Assembly: GCA_964017195.1 (NCBI GenBank) | Contig: OZ024894.1 | Span: 6,465,537 to 6,529,536 of the forward strand | Reading direction: 5' to 3' | DNA from: Siderastrea radians | Lineage: Eukaryota > Cnidaria > Anthozoa > Scleractinia > Rhizangiidae | DNA: 64,000 nucleotides | Part shown: positions 33,990-48,400 of the stretch, one piece after another | How positions within the stretch are numbered: position 1 is the stretch's first letter | Layout: the number at the start of each line of letters is the position of its first letter | Position numbers and translations under genes: made by a program | Notes under the pieces: generated by a model | Database searches by the model: none | What the model was told of the DNA's origin: nothing | The model's input: the letters and a program-made list of their open reading frames with translations, nothing else

Positions 33990-36261
33990 TCACCTTCCTC
34001 ACTGGAACTAGGCTTTCAGCCTCACTGATCGAATAGTCTCAAGATCTGTCCTCTAAGAGAAACCAGGAAGGGCGATTCTTCTTCCAGCGACGTCTCCCTG
34101 ACGTGTTTAGGACAGATTGTTATATTCGCGTTCGTCCACAAAATGTATGCTCAACGCGAGATCTTGACTCTCCGCGTCGTCCACCATTTTGTTAGCGAAG
34201 AGCGTGTGGCTCTGCGCGAGGGCCATCCACGCAGAAAATATTCTCGTCATATGATTGGCTATTGCCTAACCCTCTTGGGATTCAACGATCTGTGAGTCGA
34301 TCTAAAAATAACCTGAGAGGCATTATCTATGGAATAAGGCTCCTATGGGGGATATGATCTCTTACCTGATAATCCCTTGCCTGTGTACAGATAACCTGCG
34401 ATCAGGCTCTATTTTCGTTTCGCTCGGTGAAACATTCAGGCGGGACGGGCGAAACGAAAAATAGAGCCTGATACAATTCTTCTACGGAACGTCTACCGCC
34501 CACTTTTTTGATTGATTGACATTCAACAAAACAGCCAATCAAAATTTCTTCTGCTTGCACGATCCTCGGTATGCAAATTTCCCATAACGGCAATTTGCAA
34601 AAAGTCACGCAATTGTCGGCAAAATAAGAAAATCATAGGCTACGATATATCTTCTAGGCACAAGCACTCAAATTTACACGACTGCTAACTTGAAGGTTCC
34701 AGTATTGTACATGGCTGCTCTGTCTGAGCTGAAACTGAATGAAAATTCAAAATACGACGAGGTTGTCATGTACCAAAATATGCTGCATGTTTGAATCCTT
34801 TCCCATTTCAGGTGGTATCCGGAAATATTCTCTTCGCATTTATCACCAATTTTCTGCGTAAAAAGCCTTGGGCAATTAAGAGAAACACCTTCAGTTTCAT
34901 TCTTTAGAATAAAGATATAAATAAAACCGTTTATAAACAAAGGAGTATTTTGTAATTTAATTTAGTTCCAGAAGTGATAAATATTTGAGATTAGCAGCAA
35001 ATTTTATCTCTAAACAGCAGCGAATTTTAAAGCGAAGAACATTTATTATAAAAGTAGTCAGATCCTTTGATGTCAATGTCAGAGATCAATAAAACGACAT
35101 AAGTATTAAACAATGAATGAATAAACTGAAAATCGTTATAACGACTTGATTGCGGCTCAGTCGCCAAACATCAGTTTACCGTTAACTTTACCGAATTATC
35201 GGTTGACTTGTTGTCGATCATTCTTGGCGAAAAATACTTGTTCGTCTGCTGTTCTTTTTGTTTCGTAAAACGCAGAAACAACCACTACTCTGTTCATATT
35301 ATCAATACTAGCTGAAAGCCGTCAAATGAAAATTCGGGTCTTTCTTCAGGTACCGGAGCACATTGTCCTTCTTTTGTTTGCGAGACATTGTAATTTGGTT
35401 ATATCTTGGAGTTGAATTGTTTTACGTCTTTTGTTTCTTTTGTTTTACGTCATTCCTTCCCCGGTACTCACAGAAGGAACCGAAAATTCCGAGACACGAT
35501 GCGATAAAACGGAATACATACTTCACTGTTGCTGTACTTCTCTGCTCCAGGTGAGAGAAAGCTTTCGTCAAACCGAACGCCATACTCAGGAGAGAAAGAA
35601 ATGTTAACAATTCTCCTAGAACGACGAGAATTTATTAGAGCAACACATTTTACTTCGGCAGATCTAGACTTGTTCCTTGGTTGTTCCTTAGCGATGGCGG
35701 TCGCATCGAAATTGTGAGCGAGTCACGTCGACAATTTACGTCCGTTGACAGCGTTATTGTTAAAGGGCCAATCAGAACACATCGATTCATAGGTATTGTT
35801 TCTCGACCAATCAGACAAAAAACCAGAATCTGGCTTTTTTACATGAGTTTCGACAAGCAAATGTATCATGCCCTCCTTCTCCCGCAGTAGTAGTAGGGAG
35901 GGAGGGCATGATTTCAGGTTAGTGTACAGAGGTCCCCGGTTGCACAGAAGCTATTAAAAAATAAGTAAATCGTAAGAAGAAAAGTAACGTATTCCGTGGC
36001 GGAAGGAATACGCAATGGCGCATGCGCTCCAGTCGTAGCTCTGCTTAGCAAAATAACGTTACGCCCGAATGCTCTGGGGTCGAGAACGTGCAACATAACA
36101 ACCTTGGCTGATAAAGTAAAATGCTTCGTGATTCTTGACATGTTTTGTATAGTTCAGATAGCTACGCAGTTTGTAACAAGGTCCTGCGTAGTCCCCGTTG
36201 AAGCCAGCAAAGAGAAGCGTGTCACTTCTTTGCCACCAAACTAGACTGGGCACGGGACGCT
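33990..36261. other. intergenic region upstream of the multicopper oxidase gene
   Basis: No gene is supported. A short hairpin (34398-34423 against 34449-34473, 'atcaggctctatttt') looks like a small palindromic element. Two CCAAT sequences near 35770 and 35812 and the 5' leader before ATG 36262 make the stretch near 35700-36261 the likely promoter region, but no TATA box or start site can be fixed from sequence. Confidence 0.4.
34398..34473. repeat. small hairpin repeat
   Basis: About 25-bp arms with a 25-bp loop; the loop is GC-rich. Probably a MITE end pair. Confidence 0.5.
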
Positions 36262-36422
36262 ATGAAGTTGTTACTTGGAGTGTGTGTTCTGTTGTCATGC
36301 TTTTCAGTCCAAATTGTTTCATCGAAGACACGGAAGTACTACATTGCCGCGGTGGAGAAGGAATGGGACTATGCTCCAAGCGGCTACAACAAAGTGAAAG
36401 GCATTAAACTAGAGGAGGACAG
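36262..36422 (+). CDS. multicopper oxidase exon 1
   Basis: ATG at 36262 opens a 20-residue hydrophobic signal peptide ([12 protein letters not shown] core) followed by [18 protein letters not shown], the canonical start of a ceruloplasmin cupredoxin domain. Ends in phase 2 at a GTAAAA donor. Confidence 0.85.
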
Positions 36423-39400
36423 GTAAAAAAATCACGAAATCACCTGTAGCAGATTTCTGCTACGCTATGTTGGAAATAAGGAAAACCAAATATTGTTCGA
36501 GAAAGCGGGAGTTTGAGACAGCCAATGAAAATAACTAGCGACATCAACTATAAAGGGAAACGAGTTCAAGTTCCAGATAGCGGGGAATCCGAGAGAGCCT
36601 TTGTTCGAAATAGCTGGAGTATTCTGTAGTTACACGAGGGATGTGTAGTTACTAGGTTTGTTCAATTTATCGTGAAAGACGTTTTCGCTTGCATGAAGGT
36701 GACACGTGTCATCCCAAACGCGGGACCTCTGATCAAACGCTATGCGTAAAAGTTTTTTCTCCGCCTCTCGGTGTAAACGTTTGCATTATATAATTGAATA
36801 TTAAGGTCTCGTTTTATTATTATTACGACACCGCGCAGGCCTGAATAATTCACTTGGCTCTCGCGTGAGTCTTCGATAATCCGGAGAGTCCAATTGTCGG
36901 TTGGACTTCGTTCTTTTCGTGTACTATAAATAAACGCGGAAACTCGGAGGGCAATTAGTAGGCCTGTTAGTAGAATCCGATTCCACAGTTTCCCAGTCGT
37001 CTCAGTGGGCCAAATATATACTTTCCAATCGCTGAAATTGTTATTTGATTTACGGTGGTGGAATATTTGTCTCCTCTTTTGATAAAAGGACAGTTCGAAG
37101 CAGATTCTGAAGGTGTATCAGTAAGTTTCTTTCTTTCGTTTTTTTTTTCAGTTACCGAAGTTGCGTTCGCACAGCGCGTAAATAGGTTGAAGAGCTTTTC
37201 TGTTTTGATATCAATAGGGGTCAGAGAATCCCTAATTTCTTCACCTTACATCGGGCAAATTGAATTGCGTGACTGCGATATGATGTATATTGTATAATAT
37301 TTTTGCACCCACGTTTTCCACGCTCTTCAGGTTACATCTAATTAGGCGGCTCTTACTGCTAACATTGGTTATTTTTGTTGTCTTTGAAGTGTATATCACG
37401 ACAACAGGATGAAAGAAAAGCAATTTGTGTTTTCAGAGCTTACTGATTTGCGTACACATAGCCAGAACCTTCTTAGTTCACAAAGTGTCAATGATCTTGC
37501 ACCGCAGAACCTTGCTCGTCCCGGCTGCACTACCCACCCGACCCGTCATTCCCTACCAAAACCTCTCCCCCCACGAGGTGTAAATTTTGTACGGTCGTTT
37601 CGTACTCAAGAACGTTTCGCACCTTGCCCATGCGTACACAGTAGCATCCTCTATTTAATACTGACAAGAGTTAATAAACATTACTCGATAAGATGATTTT
37701 CGTAGCAATGTAAATCTTTTTTTGTTTTGGAGCGCTTAAATGCATCAAGAAAATAAGCTTTTTGTGCGTAACGCGATGCCGCCGTTATTTTACAACAACT
37801 GAATAAAACACCAACAACTGAATCACAAGTTCACGACAGTCATATTTCAACAAAATTTGTCATTTTACATTAAAACAGTAACTTCATTATGATTATACTA
37901 AAGTACTCTCAAATACAAGGTTTTCAGTTCTTGTCGTTCCAGGTTCAAGTTGAAGGTATCTACATGGCTTTCTGTACACACACAGTCGCACTTCACAAAT
38001 CGTAAAAATGGATTGAAAAGTATGATAACACCCTCGGAAATAGACAATAACCACTATAATATATAGATTTAGCCAAGCCTAAAAGCGGAGCCCCCCTTTT
38101 TGTTTTGTCTGGTTTTTTTTCTGTTGTTTGTTTGTTTTGTTTTTGCTGGCAGTTATTAATTTGTGAAAATACTCTCATTCAAGTCGTTAAATTTAAAAAA
38201 AAAAAAAAAACAAAGAAAAAAAAAGAAAAAAGAACCTGCTCCCGCTGAGTGTCGAACCCGGCTCGTCGGCGTGAGATGCCGGTGACTAGTCCACTAGGCC
38301 ATGGGCGTTTGACGTTGTGTTGGAAGTTAATTTTAATACTTATTTCTTTCTTCGTGACAAGCTGCCTATCAGCATGAAAATGCTGGTGTTTTTCCTGGCA
38401 AAATGTGTTCGAAACGCCGTAAAAACCATGGTTGTGGACACAAAAAACCAAAAAGCACTAGCTCTGCTATATTTGACGTCGCAAGCGCTGCGAAAAGCTG
38501 CGAACTCAAGCGGAGTGCCGACCGAGTTTGAACAGAACCGACGAGGCAAATTTGAACTTTTTGCCTGAACTTTATCGCCTAAATTGAACTTTTCCCCTTA
38601 CCTTCCACCAAAAAGACAACTAAGTGTTCCTTTGAACGTTTTTTTTCCATTAACAAATTTGTTTTTGACTTTTGTTGTCTTTGCTTGTTTTGCTACAACG
38701 CGGGTCAACATGCGATTTCGCGCCAAAAACACACGGGATTTAGCACAGGGTTATATCCAGTGTATGAAGTGTATTGGTAACCCTGTGGTGCGGACGGACG
38801 GACGTACGGATGTACGGATGTACGGACGTACGGACGGACGGTCACGTGACTATTACGTCACTACCAAAATTTTTTGGCTTCATAGGTTACCAAATTTCCT
38901 TAGCAATGGAGCTCCGCTGAAGCGCTAGCGCGCTGGCTCCGCTATAAAATGAAAATAAATATATGTGTCCTTGACTCAAAAAATATTTGGATTCGAAGCG
39001 GCCGGATACCATCTAGAGTAACGTCAAAATTGGCCTAATTAGAACTGCTACGGATACGAGCTTTCAGGTAAATTATTCCAATTTTTTTTCTTTCTATGTA
39101 GTCATGCTGCAGTGTACACCACCAAAGGTAAACACACCATAGGACACGTCTATAGGAAAGTGTTGTATCGTGAGTACGAAGATGCTTCCTTCAACGCAGA
39201 AAAACCCCACCCACCCTACCTGGGGTTCCTAGGTCCCATACTCAAGGGCGAGGAAGGTGACACGATTGAGATTCACTTCAAGAACAAGGCCAATGGAACC
39301 TTTTCTATGCATCCCCACGGGGTCTTTTACTTAAAGGACTCAGAAGGGGCCCTCTATGAGGACCAGACAGAAGGAGCTAGTAAGCGAGATGATCAAGTGC

Positions 39401-42400
39401 CCCTAAATGGCAGTCACGTGTACACTTGGAAAATAACCCACGGCCACGCCCCAACAGAAGATGACGACAATTGCCTCACGTGGCTGTACCATTCGCACGT
39501 GATGCCGCACAGGGATATAGCCACTGGATTGATAGGTAAGATTGATTAAAATCTAATTTCTTCCTACAATACAGTCAAACCTCACCTTACGGACAACTCC
39601 TTATTTCAGACAGTTTGCTTATCCTCGACAAAATTATCATGCTGCATCGCCCAGAATGCAGTGATATATCCAGGACTTTTCTAAAAGTAAAAGCTAATCT
39701 GGGAAAAGGGCGTTAAACAAGCTCAAAAGTGGCATGAAAATGTTGATAACGGCTTGCATTTTGCTCGTTTACTCGTAAACTGCTTTTCAAAACGCCCTTC
39801 CATTTTATCATATGGCTTTGATAAACGAAACATCATTTCAACCACGTATTCCGTTGTCGCGTCTTATTTTTGCGGTCCCTTTCTAATTTATGCCACCCCT
39901 ACTAAACAGTGTACTAACCTTACCGGAATTTTGACACATGGACACATTGCGCGAATACATTGCGTTGTTCTTGATTTGCAGGTATGCTACTGACTTGTAA
40001 AGCTGGAACTTTACAAGAATCTAGCGATAAACAAACAGGAGTAGACAAAGAATTTTTTAGCCTGTTCACGATGACTGATGAAAATTTCAGTTGGCTTCTG
40101 GATAAAAACATTCAGACGTACTGCAGTGACCCCACAGGGGTGGAGAAGGGGGACAGAGGTTTTATTGACAGCAACCAAATGCACCACGTGAACGGCTTCT
40201 TCTACGGAAATCTACCCGGCTTGGAAATGTGCTTAGGAGATTCCGTCAGCTGGCATTTGGCTGGGATTGGTAATGAAGTGGATGCTCATACGGGTAAGTT
40301 GAACGACGTTATGGGAGGCTAATAGGCCAAACGAACCAATGAGCCAATAAACTAAGAGCCATGTTGCCAGGACGCACCCCCCCTCCCCGCCCCCATCAAA
40401 GGGGCTGTACTCGATGCGTCCTTGGTTTGACTCCTTTGTTAGGATGAGGTGAGGCGCGTTCTGGCAACGGGACTAGTAAACTAACGACTGCTCTAATGCA
40501 CGAATAAACAAAAGAATAAATGAACGAACGAATACACTAATCAATGAATGAGCTAATGCATGAATGAAAAGAGGAACAGATGAACGCATGGGCGACGCAC
40601 AAAAGGTAAAGTGGACGAATGGACAAATGAGTAAGGGACGTATTAACGAATCAACGATTCAGCCTGGAATCAACCCAGTGATGGACAAATGAACCCATCA
40701 ATAACGAATGCACAAACAGAATGCAAGATCTAACGAGTGGTGGACGAATGAACGAATAAAGGACTGAACAAGCGATCTAAACTAACGACCGAAAGCACGA
40801 ACGGGCGAATGGACAAATGGACGAATGAATGAAGGGATGAATAATTCAGCAAACAAACGAATTAACGAAGGAAGGAATGAATAGACGAATATTGAAAGCA
40901 AGGAATAACTGAAATGTGAAGGCACACTGAATATTGTAGCGTGCTGTTCCGCGTAGTGCATTAAAATTACTCGTTGAAATTTTTTGTTGTTGTTGTTGTA
41001 AAGCTTATTTCCATGGACAAACTTTCACAATTGACGGCCATCGCAAAGACGTCGCTTCTCTCCTACCTGCTACTTTCGTGACGGCTTCTATGAAGGCCTT
41101 AAATCCCGGAACGTGGATGCTAAACTGTGAAGTTGACGATCATTATAACGCCGGTATGTACGCCTTGTTCAACGTCACGAAGTGTGACGGAAGAAGCGGT
41201 CACGTGCCAGCTGTGAGTGGCGGGAAAACGCGGACGTACTACATTGCGGCAAACGAGGTGCTGTGGAATTATGGACCGACTGGAATGAACAACATGAATG
41301 GCGAGAGACTGACAAAAGCAGATAGGTAAACCTTGAGGACAATTATTTAAACGAAGTTTAGTCATAAACAAAACCGTAGCTTAACTCGAAATTAAAATTT
41401 TTAACCCATATGCGTTAGCGTCATAACTGGAAACAATATTTAGAAGGCGTGTAACCAACTTAGGCTGACTTTTTTGAGTCGTTCAAGACCTGGTACTTTA
41501 ATGGGGCATTAGCGTCAAATGCCCCGTTGTTAAGAAGTTTCAGCACTTAAACTTTTTTTATCTTAAAAGAGATCTCATTCGATCCACATATGTCCCCGCC
41601 CCCACTAGGTCGTTGTTCATGGCGGAACAAATGTTGCGAATTTTTTGACGAATTTCAAGATGTTTTTAAAGACGACTGAAAGGGAGGGGAGGGTTAAGAA
41701 ATATTTTTTCCACGTCTACAACCCACTCAAGGCGGTTTTATACCAGACAGAATTCTAATATTTTGTTAAATCATTTAAGCAACATCACTCGTGTGTTTTT
41801 TGGAAATAATTAGAAGCAAAGAGTTAAATTATTTGATGTTTAATTCTCAACAAGCTTTTTCTTCATAGTGAGTCAGCCGTCTTCTTTGCTCAAGGTGACC
41901 AAAGGATTGGAGGATCATACCTCAAAGCAACGTATGAGGAATACACTGACAAAACCTTTACAACTAAAAAGAAGAAACCCCAACATCTTGGCTACCTGGG
42001 GCCGGTCATTCGTGCGGAAGTCGGTGATGTGATAGAGGTGGTCTTCAAGAATAATGTAAGGAAACATTGTTAAGAGGGTGGTTCTAGGGAGTGGTTCTCT
42101 CTGTATGAAGGCTACATGAACCACACTGACAGCAAAGTTGACACTCTAAGGGCAAGGTGACACAATTCAACCAGTAGATCGAGCCAGGCCTAAACGAGGG
42201 TCTGGAAAAAAGTGAGGTCTTCGAGCTCTAAGCGAATACTGCTGTGGGTTGCACACAAATTCCAAGGAACACATCCCCCCCCCCAACCAAAGAAAAAAGC
42301 TTGCTGTTTTTCTATTGCTTGTCATGGGAGAGTATGCATTTAGCAGATAACGGCATTTATTCACATCATCGGCCTAGATAGCGTTTCTTCAGCGAAATCC

Positions 42401-45400
42401 AAATCTCGTCAATTCACTTTCAGAGAGTTATCTTGCTGGATAATTAAAAAGAAAAGACAATTGTTCTGCCTGATGAATTTTGTCATTCCGCAAAAATTTC
42501 AAATCTCGTCCAAACTGCGAAAAAAGTCCAAAGCGACCAAGTAACTGTCTGAACGCTCCTTCCACAGTTTACTTGTCTTTTCTTTTTTGTTTCTGGACAG
42601 GCCAGCTATAATTACAGCATTCAGCCACATGGAGTTTTCTTCAATAAGTCAAACGAAGGTGCCTGGTACAAAGATCACACATCCGGGGCTCAAAAGGGGG
42701 ACGATATTGTGCAACCAGGCCAGATTTACACTTATCGGTGGACTGTTCCCGAGGAAGTGGGGCCGACCAGTACTGATTCACAGTGTGTTACGTGGTTGTA
42801 TTATTCCAGTGTGGATCCGGTTAAGGATACTTATTCTGGTGAGCCCAGGGGGGAAGATTGCCAAAGCAGGTTTTCAGATACCGTCTGAATGTCGACTGAA
42901 ATACCTATACTTGACTGTGCATTTCATGAAATGATCCTCCCGTTAGCCAATCAAATTGCAGAAAATTTCATTACGTGTTACAAATTGTTTCAATTGTGGA
43001 GGATGTAATTACTTTGATTTTAGTTTACGTATAGTTACTCGAGGGAGTGGTTATGAAACCTTGCAAGTTTCAAAGGCCAAAACAAAGGTGCTGCAATTTA
43101 TGTTGAAAGTTCTACGACCGTGCACAATCTTTTGTTTTACGTTCGCACATTATGGCTGAATAACTTAACAGTGACGTTTTTATTGGTTCGTTGCTAATGG
43201 AAAATTCAAACCTATTGTTGTTTGTGCACGGTCAAGGCTAAAAACGGTAACAAAAACATAAAACAAGAGACTTTGCTGAGCTTCATAACCAGATTCTTTT
43301 ATTAACTATGGTTTACGACGGTGGTCTCTAACAGCGTTGTGACTTTGTTCTGTTTAAAGGTTTGTTCGGTCCACTGCTAACTTGCAAAAAGGGATCGCTG
43401 AATGATGACAACACGCAGAGAAACATCAACAAAGAATTCGTGCTTCTGCTCACCGTCACAGACGAGAACGAATCCTGGTATCACGATGAAAACAAGAAAA
43501 GAGCCAAGAAATGGAACAAGATTGACGATGGTACGATATTTACAACCATAAGTCAGCCAGTTGGACCTCCCCCTCCCTTTCTGATTAACCCTTTTAGATG
43601 AAATGGCCATCACCTCTAATAAGTAACCCATTCTTGTGGAGGGGGAAGAGGAGCAGCAGTGATCGAGTGATTATTAGAGCGGTCGAGTGCCACCCTGACG
43701 CTCGACTCTTCCAGTGCTGGTCTCTGCCGTCGAGGTGTTTTCTTATGCAAGAACATTTTCTCTACGTTGCCTCTCTCCATTCAGATCTTACAGACGGGTA
43801 TAAGCGAAATATTAAGGCAACCTTACAAAATACTGAGGGGTAAGCCGGCGATGGACTAGCATCCCAGCATAATAAACAGCACCGCAGAAAAGTACTGCTC
43901 GGTATCTTTTATTTGAATGGCCAAACCTTAGGATTTCATCCACAGACTCAAAAGTTGGAACCACCTTGTACAGCATAATAAACAGCACCACAGGAAAGTA
44001 CTGTTCAGTAGCTTTCATTTGAATGGTCACACTTTAGGATTTCATCCACAGACTCAAAAGTTGGAACCACCTTGTACAGCATAATAAACAGCACCACAGG
44101 AAAGTACTGCTCAGTAGCTTTCATTTGAATGGTCACACTTTAGGATTTCATCCACAGACTCAAAAGTTGGAACCACCTTGTATAGCATAATAAACAGCAC
44201 CACAGGAAAGTACTGTTCAGTAGCTTTCATTTGAATGGTCACACTTTAGGATTTCATCCACAGACTCAAAAGTTGGAACCACCTTACGTATCACAGTTCA
44301 CAGTACCACAGGAGAATAGTGCTCAGTGGCTTTCATTTTTGTGATCACACTTACTAAGGATTTCATCCAGGTGCAAAAGTTAGAACCACCTTGTTCAGCA
44401 CAATAAACAGCACCACAGGAAAGTACTGCTCAGTACTTTTCATTTGAATGGTCACACTTGAGGATTTGAACCACAGTCTCCGAGTCTGTGAGTCAAATGG
44501 TCAACAAGTTTCGGCAAAAGTTAGAACCGCCTTGTACAACGTAATAAACAGCACCACAGGAAAGTACCGCGAAGTATTACAAAATAACGTTATTTCGTTT
44601 TCTAGGAAAGCGTCTGAGACGTTTTTGTCGGTGTTCCCGTCGAGGCGGCTACTATTGCCAATTCTTGTTATTTCTCGTCCTCTTTTCAACCAGCTCTTAA
44701 AAATGTTTTTTGTGAATATTTCAGCGGATGAAGGTTACCGAGAAAGTAATAAGATGCATGGTATCAACGGATATCTCTACGCCAATCTTCCTGGACTGGA
44801 TATGTGCTTAGGCGACAATGTTTCGTGGCATTTGATCAGCATAGGAAATGAATTTGATAGACATACGGCGTACTTCTATGGAAATACTTTCATGCATGAC
44901 GGCAATGTGGAGGATACAATTTACCTTTTACCAGGTACGGGCCTTTAAGCCTGGTTTAACTGCCACGCAAACGCAAATACGAGCACAAGCACGAGCTAAA
45001 GTACCTGTAAACATCGAAAACGCAGATTCTAACACAAACGCAAGAAAAGAGGGAATTTTGACCCTCGGACGTACAAGCAAAGTCACACCCCGGCCTTGCT
45101 ACAAAGGGGCGGGGTTGATGGAACCCCCCTTGGGTTTTTGATATGTTACAATATTTCGAAAAGATGTTACCTTTAGTAGAAAGCCCGTCAAGTGTTTACA
45201 ACATGAGGTATATATTATGGGTCGCGGCGCTGCTGGGGACCTGTGACGTCACCCAAGATGGCGGCGATCTATTGTGTAATCTTGGATTTTACCCAAAATG
45301 AGAAGTTATCAAAAAATGACGGAAAATCGCCACCCGACCTTGTGGTATTGCCAGTTCCTTACGCATGCACACAGTCTTGTTACCCGGACAATGGCAGCCA

Positions 45401-48400
45401 TAGACAGCTGTTTCGTCCACATTGACATTTCTGGTATTTACACCTCCCTTTTCTAACTTGCTGCGTCTCGCACACCTCCCCCCCCCCGCTTGTTTTCATA
45501 TGTTGGATATATGTATAGTTAAGGACACTTCATTTTTTACCGTTACAATTTTAATTCCATCACTGATAAAGATCGAAGATTTTCGATCGAAAAGTCTAAT
45601 TTTAAACTCTTGTTTCCTACGTTTTTTAGCCGGTGTCAAGCCATTTTGCGCACTTTTAACCTTTAATATTTTTCTAACGTAGTCGAGTTGACTATTTATT
45701 CATCCCGTCAGTAGAGAACCAATCAGAGCGAGAACTTACTTATATCCAGGCATTGTCTATATATTGATGAACAGTATTATGATTTCACTTCAGGGTTATT
45801 TGCAACGTTGAAAATGACCCCAGATAACGCGGGGGAATGGGCACTAGTCTGCCGCACCAACGATCATTATTCAGCAGGCATGCTGGCGAAGTACACTGTT
45901 CGAGAGAATTGTGGGAAGGCTCCGCCCGTGACGCTGTCTGGGATTGTTCGTCGGTATTATATTGCAGCGATTGAGGGGGAGTGGGACTATGCTCCTACTG
46001 GCCAGGATGTATTAGGAGGAATGCCATTGGATAAGAGCGAGTCAGTATAACTTGTCTTATATCAGTATACTGTAATCTTCCTAAAAGAAGCCCCACCCCT
46101 ATTCCCCTCACTGAGGGGAAAGCTCTCCTAGTTTTTTTCAAATCTCTGGTTGTTGTCAATTCCGGAGTCTTTCCCAGAATAAACAAGTTCGGTGGTTAAG
46201 GGGAACTCAAATGTTTCTGTAAGTTTTTGGAAGGTTGTATTTCCTCTGCATTTTAATTGGTACGCTTAAGGATTTTATCCACAAAAGTTAGAATCACCTT
46301 GTTCGGCATAATAAACTGCACCACAGGAAAGTACTGCTCAATAGCTTTCACTTGAATTGTCACACTTCAGCATTTCATCCACAGAGGGAAAGGGATCAAA
46401 GCTCCATTACCAAATTGATTTCCTTATAATACGACCTGTTCTGATTCTGTTTCAGAGAGGCAAAAACGTTCACCACAACTGAAGACCAGCGAATTGGCTC
46501 AAAGTATAAGAAAGTTGTGTATCGTGAATACCATAGCGCCCAGTTTAAAGTACAGAGAAAAAGGACCGCAGCTGAAAAGCACCTGGGGGTACTGGGTCCG
46601 ATGTTACACGCTGAAGTTGGAGACACGATCGAGGTGGTGTTTAAAAACATGGCTTCCAAGAGATTTTCCATGCACCCTCACGGTCTTTATTACAGGTATT
46701 AGGCAAAGGCTAATATAAACATTACTCAAATATGGATGCCGTGGCTCTCATCGCAGGCATTGTTTGGATCAGTGTTAAAGTAAACCAAAAGCCAACTTTG
46801 ACCCTTTTTCATCCCGCGTCACGCATATGCGACGATAAATACCCCTAGCACGCTTTGAATCTCTATGTGCTCAAACTACAGTGCTCTATCTTCCCTCGTT
46901 ATAGAACGCCTGACGAATATTTTTCCTACAGCTTGAAAAGATATTATAGTTTTTTATTACTATTTATTTATTTATTTATTTCAATTTTTATTTCGCTCCA
47001 CGGTATAACATTTTCGTTTGAGATTTAGCGTCACGAGCAGCTAATCTTTGATCTGATCTTCGATAAAAGAGTATTTTTTTAAATGAAAGCGAGCATGAAT
47101 TTGGCTCGAAATTGCTTTTCTGGGGGTGATAGTTTTGTAGTTACTCCCCCCCTTCCTTCATCCTTCATTTTATCTCCACATTATTGTTATTATTTTTTAC
47201 TGTTGTTCTAGTAAAGGGAACGAGGGATCGAACTACAATGATGCTACAAGAGGCGCCAGTAAAGCTGATAATGCTGTGGAACCTGGTAAACTGTATAAAT
47301 ACACCTGGAAGGTCCCGGAACGCGCGGGGCCAGGGCCGAACGGTCCCTCGTGCGCCACATGGGCCTACTACTCAGATGTGAACCCAATAAAGGACACTAA
47401 TAGCGGACTCGTGGGACCCCTAATAATCTGTAAGAAGGTCAGTAAAATCAGGATAGCTTTAATTTACCAATTTAGTGTGATTCAGTTCCTGCTTTCCTGC
47501 TTTAGTCACTATATGCTAGGTATCCCGTGATGGACTAGCATCCCATCCAAGGAGGAGTAGTAATAATCTTAGCCACTTTAGGCTGGGTATTCTGTGATAG
47601 ACTAACATGTCATCTGGGGAGGAGTAGCAATACTCCTAGTCACTTTATGCTGGGTATCCTGTGATGGACTAGCGTCCCATCCAGGGGAATTAGAAATGAT
47701 TCTAGCCATTTTATGCTGGGTATCCTGTGATGGACTAGCGTCCCATCCAGGGGAAGTAGTAACGATTCTAGCCACTTTATGATGGGTATCCTGTGATGGA
47801 CTAGCATCCCCACCAGGGAGGAGTAGCAATATCTGCTAGTTATTTGTGCTGTGGAAACCGATAATTAGAGCCCGGACAGTATGGAAAACAAGACCTGTAT
47901 GCTGACTTCTCCTTTACTTCATCAGGATACGCTGACGGAAACAAACGCAAGAAAAGACGTAGATCGGGAGTACGCGCTCATGTTTACCGTCCTTGACGAA
48001 AACGAGAGCTGGTACATAGACGAGAACGTCGATAAGTACTGCAGAAAACCGGGAAAGAAAGATACGCTTAAGGATGACGAAGACTTCAAGGAAAGCAACA
48101 AAATGCATGGCATCAACGGATTCGTGTTCGGCAACTTGAGGGGTTTGGAGATGTTCCGGAAGGAGAGAGTGGACTGGTACCTAGTTGGTATGGGGAACGA
48201 GGTTGACATACACACGGTTCATTTTCACGGGCAAACGTTTCTTCATGTAAGAACCATTTCTGTTTCTATTTTAAGGCTCTAACAATACTTTTGTTATAAT
48301 ACACGCAGGGAAAGACAAAAGTATGAAATAAGTGTAGAGTAACACTCGCCTGTGGATGGTGAACTCTGGCTGCATGTTTTTGTTTACCTCGTTACATTCC

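Noticed and set aside
43864..47830. CRISPR-like regular repeats in introns
   Set aside because: Units of 106 bp and 66 bp are tandem without unique spacers, and the DNA is eukaryotic.
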